Assembly: GCA_029817715.1 (NCBI GenBank)
Contig: JARUPY010000606.1
Coordinates: 8,308,001-8,372,000, forward strand
Source of the DNA: Melastoma dodecandrum
Lineage: Eukaryota; Streptophyta; Magnoliopsida; Myrtales; Melastomataceae
Direction: 5' to 3'
Length of the DNA: 64,000 nt
Shown here: positions 57,212 to 64,000 of the stretch, in pieces
Numbering within the stretch: position 1 is the first letter of the stretch
Layout of the letters: each line of letters begins with the position of its first letter
Position numbers and translations under genes: made by a program
Notes under the pieces: generated by a model
What the model was told of the DNA's origin: nothing
Databases searched by the model: none
The model's input: only the letters and a program-made list of their open reading frames with translations

Positions 57212-58483
57212 TCAATCAATCCAGCATAAGGTTCCGACATGAACAAAGGCATGGAACCAACTGGGCAAACCCGGGATGACAACATCCCTAAACTTGCCCT
57301 TGTCTGGATCCACAGCAACCAATGCCCTGCTCTTGTACTCCAACAAGATCTCCCCATTTTCAAGCACACCCAACACCCTCGCAACCCTCCCTCCGCTCGA
57401 ATTCTTCCATATCTTCATGATCGTCTGGTTCACGTGCTGCTTCAGACCCTTTGGCATGTACGCCCGGACGTTGTACTCCTTCACCCATGATTCCCTGTCC
57501 CCGTACTTCTTCATCCCCCAGATCTCCATCCTCCCGTAGTTGCAGTATACTATCGCGGTCAGGCACCCCCGTTGGACCCCCAGTTGGTAGTTCCCTTTCG
57601 CCAGGGACCCACCTTCCGGTTTCGGGACTTCGTGGAATCTCTCCTCTGCCAGGTCGACGGACACGATCTGCCTCTCCGATCGGTGTCTCCTGGGGCCTGT
57701 TACCCAGTGTAGCCTCCCGTGAATGAACGTCTCCGGCTGCTTCCTTTCGATCTGGTAGGGCGCTTTCCCCAGGCTCCGCCACGTTGGGCATGGCTCAGTC
57801 CCCCCAAGGGCGAGGACTTGGACGTCTGATTGCATTTGCTGGATCCTCCTAGGATGTCGTGAGGAGGATGTTTTCGTGGAATTCGCGTAGTATACAACCT
57901 TGATCACCTTGTATTGTCTTGTGGAGTGGCTGTATCCAAACCCGAATATCACTTCCTGGTCCGTGTATTGCCTCGACTGGGGCAGGCTACGGAACTCCCC
58001 AGTGAAGGGATTGTACACGCAGAGAGGCTCCCGGAAGAAAGAGTCGGAGAGGCAGAGCAGGCCGTTGCAGGACCCCACGACGTCAAACTCCGGCATGGAG
58101 TCCCGGAACGGCAGGGAGAATCTCCTGACCACGGGAGCCCTTTCCTGAGGAGATGGGATTCCGGAGGACGCCATGGTGGCAGATAACTCGACGAACCTGA
58201 GCTGGTTCCTGATGGGGTAGTCGCTGTGGAATACTAGGAAGGGCCCGTTCTCTGCCGTGAGCGAGAGGTGGTCATCCACGAGGAGGGGATCCTGGGAGAG
58301 GGACCTCCACGACCTGCAGACGAGACGGAACCGGATGAGGGACGTGACGGGCAACCGGTAGAGGACGTCGAGGATGATCTCCCGCGGCAAATCTTCCATC
58401 CTCGTCGTCCCCGGAGGAAGGGAGCAGCCCAGCTTCATCTTCTTACATGGTGGCGGCTGCGGGGGGAGAACATCGTGGTCCAT
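57212..58483 (-). CDS. F-box protein with FBA-type associated domain (At3g07870-like)
   Basis: 423 residues from ATG at 58483 (MDHDVLPPQPPP). The frame is open further upstream to 58627, but that part is a hydrophobic stretch unlike the family, so I choose the inner ATG. F-box at about residues 35-80 (MEDLPREIILDVLYRLP, LVCRSWRSLSQDP). The F-box-associated domain has FDVVGSCNGLLCLSDS, YNPFTGEFRSLPQ, FGFGYSHSTRQYKVIKVVYY, WRSLGKAPY and GEILLEYKSRALVAVDP. It is a single exon, as in Arabidopsis At3g07870, which it resembles over its whole length. F-box proteins bind SKP1 in SCF ubiquitin ligases and choose targets for degradation; this one's target is unknown. Confidence 0.92.
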   Translation of the reverse strand: MDHDVLPPQPPPCKKMKLGCSLPPGTTRMEDLPREIILDVLYRLPVTSLIRFRLVCRSWRSLSQDPLLVDDHLSLTAENGPFLVFHSDYPIRNQLRFVELSATMASSGIPSPQERAPVVRRFSLPFRDSMPEFDVVGSCNGLLCLSDSFFREPLCVYNPFTGEFRSLPQSRQYTDQEVIFGFGYSHSTRQYKVIKVVYYANSTKTSSSRHPRRIQQMQSDVQVLALGGTEPCPTWRSLGKAPYQIERKQPETFIHGRLHWVTGPRRHRSERQIVSVDLAEERFHEVPKPEGGSLAKGNYQLGVQRGCLTAIVYCNYGRMEIWGMKKYGDRESWVKEYNVRAYMPKGLKQHVNQTIMKIWKNSSGGRVARVLGVLENGEILLEYKSRALVAVDPDKGKFRDVVIPGLPSWFHAFVHVGTLCWID

Positions 58484-58627
58484 GGGGACAATGAAAGGAT
58501 AAGACAACGAACGAATGGTTAAGGACATGTCCCAAAGTCTAAAGAACAACCAAACAAAAAAAAAACACACGCAAAGCAAAGCTTGGGAGATTAAAGTAAA
58601 AATCGACAAGTGATTAGAGGTGATCAT

Positions 58628-59460
58628 TCGTGACTAGTAGTAGGACACAAAAACTTCCAAGCCTAAAGAATTCCATCTTTCTCTTGTTGTCGTGGGAAAT
58701 CATGAGGTGAATTCATGTATGATAAAGGCCCGCCGTAGACTCACATAAGAACTTCCTCATTGGGCATGAGATAGACAAATCCCCATCTGGGTTTTCTTTA
58801 CAGACAAAAGAAGATAAAAGAATACAACTTCAACTAACAGATGTGTTCTTGCAATGACAAACAATTTCTAACGTAGCTTCTTCCTCTAACTCCTCCTTTA
58901 AAATATGATAATAGCAATAGATGTGTAATTTGTCAAATTTTAGGGGGCAGCCTAAAATGTCAAACCCATCTCTCGATCTTCACAAGCACTAAATATTGAT
59001 GTGACAATTTATTAATAATAAGAAAAAGATGCCTCCCCTTTTCTCCTTTTGTTTTTTAATATGATGCTTGGTATAAAGATAAGCTAGCTGTATTTTTCTT
59101 GCCAAGATGTAGAGATTGGAAAGTATGATACACACGCTCATGATGTTGATATGATCTTTGCCAAGCCAAGTCGTAATATGCACAAGAATATTCCCAATCT
59201 TTATATTATTGAAAGAAAAGGACTTGGTTTGTTTTATGGGTGAGTCTCGATTGTAATTTGATGAATAGGGTTTGTATTTGAAACACAATAAGATTGGGGA
59301 GGTGGTAATAAATACTATACTCCCCTCTACACCTCCCTCCTAAACTAGAAAAGCTATTCACCAATCATATTTGTTGCATTTACATAGATTCACCAATCAC
59401 TCATCATGCCCTTGGAATAAGCATGAAGGAGGTGCCATTTTCCACATCTAAGCCTCAAAA
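58628..59460. other. spacer between F-box gene and polygalacturonase
   Basis: AT-rich. It must hold the F-box promoter (transcribed to the left) and the 3' untranslated region of the polygalacturonase gene. No further gene. Confidence 0.6.
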
Positions 59461-60835
59461 TCAGGGCGCTGGAACCTCCGCGGTGCACAATGTTGGGAAC
59501 AACAGTCCTGAGGTTCTGGGCTTTATGTTCGAACACAGGGACGTCGAGTTTCCGTCGTTGCCATCGTAACGCAGGTTAATATCGCTGACCTGCACGTTCT
59601 GGCAGGGGACTTCTGCACTGCATGCGAGTTTGACGGTCACTGGCGTCGAAGAAGTTCCCTGGATCCTCGTGAAGAAAATGTCGCTTAACTTCACCCGGGA
59701 GGGGACCTGAAATAGAAATTCGAATTTCTCAGTACGAGAATGAATCGATGGGGGTAAGATGGCGTGCTCAGAACAGGCCTTTAGCTGGCATCTGCCATAT
59801 GGACAGTACTGCTGATCGATCAGTATCGGAGTGCCCACGTTCATCATCTTTATGTCTTCGAAATGCAGATTGGAGGCCAGGCTGCTGATGGATGCCGGCC
59901 AGGTCTTAACCCTGACGCCATTCATCGTGTTTGTTAACGTGCAGTTCTTTACAGTCAACCCTGTTACAGGCTGCTCGCCTTGGAACTGCCCCAGGCTTCC
60001 TACGCTGATCCCATGGCCAGGGCCGCACGTCACGCCGGAAACATACACCCGCTGGCTCCCATCTCCGAAAGAGATGCAGTCGTCCCCTGTCTTAATGTCA
60101 ATACCCGTAATGTTGATTCCTGTTGACCGGCCAATGTGAATGCCGTCGGTATTCAGGCTGTTTCCAGGGGCGTTGATAGTCAACTGCTGGAGCGTCACAT
60201 TCTTGCAGTTGATGAGCTCAATGTGGAATAACTTGCTGTTTAGGGAAGTGATATCCTCGATGAATCCATTTGTGATGGAAGAGAACTCCAGATTCTGCCC
60301 AGCCGAACATCGTCAAAACCTTTTTCGGACAACTTTTTTCCAACGACGACAATGCTTGGATCATAGAAAGACTTACAGAAGGGAACGAACCGCACATACC
60401 GCCCCTTTGGCATCCGTTCTTTGACCAGGCCACCGCTCCTTGTCCGTCAAGGGTCCCACCGCCGGACATGGTAAGCCGATCGATGTTCTGGAATATAACC
60501 CAGGCCCCCTGCGACTTCACCTTTTTCAGGTCCGATGGAGCCATGAGCGTCCCCTGAAGCTGGACGTTCACGGAGGAAGCCTTGCATGGGCCCTGAAAGT
60601 TCAGCGAGCCAACCAAGTAATTCCCAGGGGGGATCATGAATGTGGTGACCGGACCCGCATCGGAAGCACACGCGTCCTTCCACGCATTCATCATTGCACC
60701 GGTATCGTCCGACCTTCCGTCGGCTCTGGTCCCGTAATGCCTGACGTCGAAGTTGGCACTATATACCCCGTTGAAGCACATCCAAACCCACAACAAAACC
60801 ATCGTCGGGACAGTGATGTTCTTACAACCGGCCAT
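59461..60835 (-). CDS. exopolygalacturonase (GH28), pollen type
   Basis: Exons 60835-60377, 60294-59779 and 59706-59461 give 405 residues. A signal peptide (to about residue 26, before ANFDVRHYG) directs it to the cell wall. All GH28 landmarks are present: NTDGIHIGRS, GDDCISFGDG, CGPGHGISVGSLG and RVKTW. The enzyme cuts galacturonic acid from pectin. Similarity is greatest to pollen exopolygalacturonases. Intron 1 (60376-60295) is GT-AG. The second gap (59778-59707, 72 bases) is not present in relatives, where CQLK would be followed directly by VPSRVKLSD. It begins GC and ends AG, and if it were not spliced it would add 24 residues in frame. Exon borders come from the sequence and family length; they are not confirmed by transcripts. 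Confidence 0.9.
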
Positions 60836-61266
60836 GATCTTACCTTGTTTCTGATCCCACGAAGCGCTCGTGAATGGTCAGATTCTCAGACTCGGATGTT
60901 CGATTCTTATACAAATTTCGAAAGGGAGTGGGGCAAGAAACAGCACCACAAGATTCTTTGGCCTAATTAGTTTGGGGCGATTTCTTTTTCGCAATGTCAT
61001 ATTGAACGGTGAATATGCAAAGTCCAGATCTTCGGAGTAGTAATGAATCATTGTGTTCCACTCCTTAAAATTGAAGGGCTAATGAACATGGGATGTTCTT
61101 GTAAGAGTTTGGACAAATTTAGCTCTTGCAACGCACGTGTACATATGTAGATTCGAACTCGTCTATTCAGGAAACAACTTCCCCCCTTCTTTCGAATGCA
61201 ACTACTTGGCTTAAGGGCAGTCAAGTGATATCCGAAACACGCGAGGTTGAACTGTCTTAGGTTGTC
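60836..61266. other. spacer, promoter side of the polygalacturonase
   Basis: No gene. It should contain the polygalacturonase promoter and the 3' end of the DOMON/b561 transcript. Confidence 0.55.
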
Positions 61267-62765
61267 CTAGTTCATCCCGTTGATCCCAGAGAACTGGTAG
61301 GAGCCACGTTTCTTCCTCCTGATGACGACGACCCAGGTGATGACTTCCATAGTGACCGCGGTCGCCCCGAGCACGGCGAGGATCCCGCTGTACGTCATCG
61401 TCCACGCCCTTCCTGGGTCTAGTTTCTCGAGGCCGATGTACACGTTGAAGATGCTCAGCGCGATCGCGACGTACCCACATGAATGATGGTACACGTTCCA
61501 GCATGGCCTCATCCTGTGATCCGGTTTCGGCCTAATCAAGAGCGCCAGAACCTGTTTGACGCACGAACAAAGTGAATAAATTATTTCCATTGTGGTATGT
61601 TAAGTCAATGGTTGCATGTAAACTTGACGAAGTGGGTCGCACGTTAATTTGGTCCGAATGTATTGAACAACTAATGATAGTAATGATGATGATGATGAAA
61701 CCTGGAGGGTGCCGAGGATGACGAGGACGAGGCCGATGTTGCCATGAGGGGAGGAGCCGTAGTTGCCTCCTAGCCTACGGCCGGTGATCCAACCGAATAC
61801 CCCGACAGCATAGGCCGAGGTCTGACAGGCAGTGTGTAGGTAGAACCAGGCAGGGTCAGCCGACTTGAACACCTTGAGGTACCTCGCAAAGATCATCCCG
61901 GCCGGCATCAATGTCCCCCAGCTCACCGCATTCAGCACCCCATGAAACTGTCTCCGGATGATCCAGTTCAAATCAATTCATGTCCATAGATATACGTAAA
62001 AGATCCGACTTCGGCCTACGGCATGGTGTTAGTGGTAAGAAAGAGGTAAATACTCACGTTCCGACGTCTTTGGTCGTATACTGCCGGTCCTGTCCATGCT
62101 GAAGCCCCATTCTCGCCAGCATTTCCGCTGGGAACCCTTTTACTGTTTGTGCCTTTGCTGGAGAAGTCGAGCTTCATCACCGACCTCATGTTAGCCTCCG
62201 TGAAAGGGTGCACACCCGGAACTCCGTCGCTCCTCATCGAACCAACCTGCCAGACCTGGTTCGCCCCGGGACCCACTACGCTTCCCAGCCGAAGCCTGGC
62301 AAATATAGTCATCTCGTCATTTCTGTACGACCCCGACAATATGGGCACGGGGAAGCTGAGGTTCCCCTCATGGAGATCCGTGTTGACGGAATCCACCGAC
62401 GAGGTGTAAGCATAGACAGAACCGCTCGACGTGAGGTAAGCCACGAGCGACTGCGACCCAACCATGGCACCCCCAGAGGGGTTGACTGCCCAAGAGATCC
62501 ACTGGGAGGGGGCGGTACTGGGCCTACGGAAGGCAACATCGGCGGTGGACGTGGAAGGGGTGAAGTTCCAGTGGAGGAAGGAACCGAGGACGGGGAGGTC
62601 GACGCAGGACGCGTAGGAATTCCCGTCGGGGAAGGAGTAGCCGCTGCACGATGAAGATGCCTGGGAATGGGAGATTGAGACAAGGGAGGAGAAGGAGAAC
62701 GTCAACAAGAGCAACGTTGGTGTAAGAAAAGATTGTAAGGGTGGGTTTGATGGGGATTTGGACAT
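61267..62765 (-). CDS. DOMON and cytochrome b561 domain protein (CYBDOM)
   Basis: Exons 62765-62058, 61947-61702 and 61551-61267, all phase 0, give 412 residues, the usual size. A signal peptide (about residues 1-36) is followed by the DOMON domain (CVDLPVLGSFLHWNF to QVGSMRSDGVPGVHP), a short linker and a b561 core of about five membrane helices (FHGVLNAVSWGTLMPAG; FYLHTACQTSAYAVGVFGW; NIGLVLVILGTLQ; YHHSCGYVAIALSIFN; GILAVLGATAVTMEVITWVV). Heme-ligand His residues are seen in FHGV, YLHT, PHGN and YHHS. It ends in a basic tail RRKKRGS. Donor gtgagt (intron 1) and acceptors ending in cag are clear. Proteins of this class move electrons across the plasma membrane, with ascorbate as likely donor. 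The start ATG is followed by a hydrophobic leader. Confidence 0.93.
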
Positions 62766-63002
62766 TGTCTCCGAACTATTTTCTTCTTTTTTTGTCTTTT
62801 TTTCTTTCTGGGTGTTTTGTTTTCCTTTCTGGGTAGAAGTGAATGCGTTTTATTGCATGAGAAATGAACAGGAAGAGGAGGATTTGGTTGGCAAAGGGAG
62901 AGGTGGAGATTGGGATTCCATTACGTTCTGCTTAGGATTGTTCCATTCGTAATTAATAGCATTTTGTTTGTTAATCTGAAACTAACATTTGGTTACGGGT
63001 CG

Positions 63003-63050
63003 TTGGGCCCATATATGGGCTTTATATATGGGCCCAATTGACAATGGGCC
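63003..63050. promoter_or_regulatory. cluster of TGGGCC/TGGGCT site II motifs with a 12-base palindrome
   Basis: Four TGGGCY motifs lie within 48 bases. Two of them form a perfect inverted repeat, gggcccatatat (63005-63016) and atatatgggccc (63024-63035). Site II elements bind TCP transcription factors in plant promoters. The cluster is about 240 bases upstream of the CYBDOM ATG (minus strand) and upstream of the plus-strand copy, so it could serve both. Confidence 0.5.
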
Positions 63051-63269
63051 TAGTTGTGGCATCTTTCGGTCTTCAGTTTTACCTACCTTACCTTGAAAGC
63101 GAAGTCCCCGCTGCAACTGTTTCTATCCCTTTGGTAGTGGTAGGTTGGTTATCGATCATGACACACTTCATACACTTCCCCCACGTATTAATGTTGTTAG
63201 CATTGGACCCTTCGTCGCCAGCAGCCTGACCCAGTTCGTGATTCTCCCTCTCATTTTCCACATCCACAA

Positions 63270-64000
63270 TCCCAGAGATCTCACGGCGTTGGCATCGGCC
63301 TGCCTTTTCCTGCTCTTCCTCGGTTCTGCCTATTTGCCTATTGCTTTGTCTGCTAGTTGCTTTACGTCCACTGCAACCAAGTGCTTGGAGTTGGGATCAA
63401 GACGGACTCTGCTGGGATGACTGGGACTCGTGCGCTCTGATTTCATTCCCTGATCATAACTCGGGACAGATAGTGATGTTGCCCTATGTCCTGGATCCGA
63501 CGGTTAAGCTGCAGATGAGCCATCTTCTTTCTTGCAGGCTCAACACCTACGTCCTGTCGTCCTCTGCTGCCCTCTACAATGAAAAAATGGCACCTGTCCA
63601 CAATGGTCCTTTTCATTCAATGATCTCTAGTATACATCGACCATAGATGTCTTTACCGGAACTGCCGGTGCACGTCAGGACAGCACTCATACTCTCAAAG
63701 TCATTCATGGTATCTTCAATGCCGTATCCTGGGGGATTCTTCTCCCAACTGGCGCTGCAATTGGTCAGTACCTAAGACACAGAAAGTTGCTCGGGCCAGC
63801 TTGGTTCTATGCACATGCGGGGACTCAGCTATTCACGTTCTTTCTAGGGACGGTGGGTTCGCAAACAGGTATAAGGCTTGGGGAACTCTCCCCTGGAGCA
63901 GCCTATGTCACACACAGGAAGCTTGGGTTTGCAGTGTTCAGCCTGGGGGCCATCCAGACGATGGCGTTGCTGTTTCAGCCGAAGACCGCACACGTCTTCA
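63270..64000 (+). pseudogene. second DOMON/cytochrome b561 gene copy, damaged, continues beyond the window
   Basis: The b561 part is open from 63631 to the window end: VIHGIFNAVSWGILLPTG, GPAWFYAHAGTQLFTFFLG, THRKLGFAVFSLGAIQTMA, with heme-ligand His in IHG, YAHA and VTHR. Before it, in another frame (63530-63640), are the DOMON remnants LNTYVLSSSAALYNEKMAPV, so there is a frameshift between about 63600 and 63634, where the b561 frame has TAG at 63628-63630. Most of the DOMON domain cannot be found, and a possible signal-peptide-like stretch (about 63283-63350) lacks an ATG. It is the divergent neighbour of the intact gene at 61267, facing the other way. It could also be a real gene with an assembly error; the 3' end is outside. 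Confidence 0.75.

Noticed and set aside
58484..58627. longer N-terminus for the F-box protein
   Set aside because: The 48 extra residues are hydrophobic and unlike the family. The inner ATG at 58483 gives the usual length.

Overview
This is nuclear DNA of a flowering plant, almost certainly a eudicot. It has intron-containing genes for plant-only families (a pollen-type polygalacturonase, DOMON/cytochrome b561, an F-box protein close to Arabidopsis At3g07870, DC1/C1 proteins), and about 45 kb of plant LTR retrotransposons. The species cannot be fixed from the sequence.

Layout. 1-3092: the 3' part of a Tat/Ogre-type LTR that truncates the 5' side of a C1-domain gene copy (3093-5285). 5292-33448: an Athila-type Ty3/gypsy element on the minus strand (1.15 kb LTRs, target duplication agtgc). 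A complete 19.1 kb Ogre/Tat element (8184-27294, plus strand, 3.7 kb LTRs, target duplication cctac) sits inside its integrase gene. 33449-34143: a remnant of the old host sequence with a tRNA-Arg(ACG)-like gene. 34144-39522: a young Ty1/copia element (minus strand, target duplication aaggg) inserted in an exon of a decayed NSUN-type RNA m5C methyltransferase gene (34050-40650). 41868-44833: a second, well-preserved C1 gene encoding a P-loop NTPase/kinase-like domain followed by DC1 zinc fingers. Its last codons are cut off by an 11.4 kb non-coding Ogre derivative (44834-56251, target duplication atgag), and the displaced 3' end of the gene is at 56252-56338. From 57 kb the DNA is ordinary and gene-bearing: an F-box gene, an exopolygalacturonase and a DOMON/cytochrome b561 gene, all on the minus strand, then a second, frameshifted DOMON/b561 copy on the plus strand that runs off the window.

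Four complete insertions can be ordered and delimited by target site duplications, primer binding sites and polypurine tracts. The Ogre primer binding site matches the 3' end expected for tRNA-Arg, a tRNA that also occurs in this window.

The most interesting items are: (1) the P-loop NTPase/DC1 fusion, duplicated in this window; (2) a two-tier stem-loop around the polypurine tract and LTR start, shared by two Ogre-type elements; (3) a hairpin followed by an internal copy of the first 12 bases of the primer binding site, kept in all five Ogre-type LTR ends, with one paired base change; (4) loss of RNase H from the Athila element, and patchy divergence between the two Ogre LTRs.
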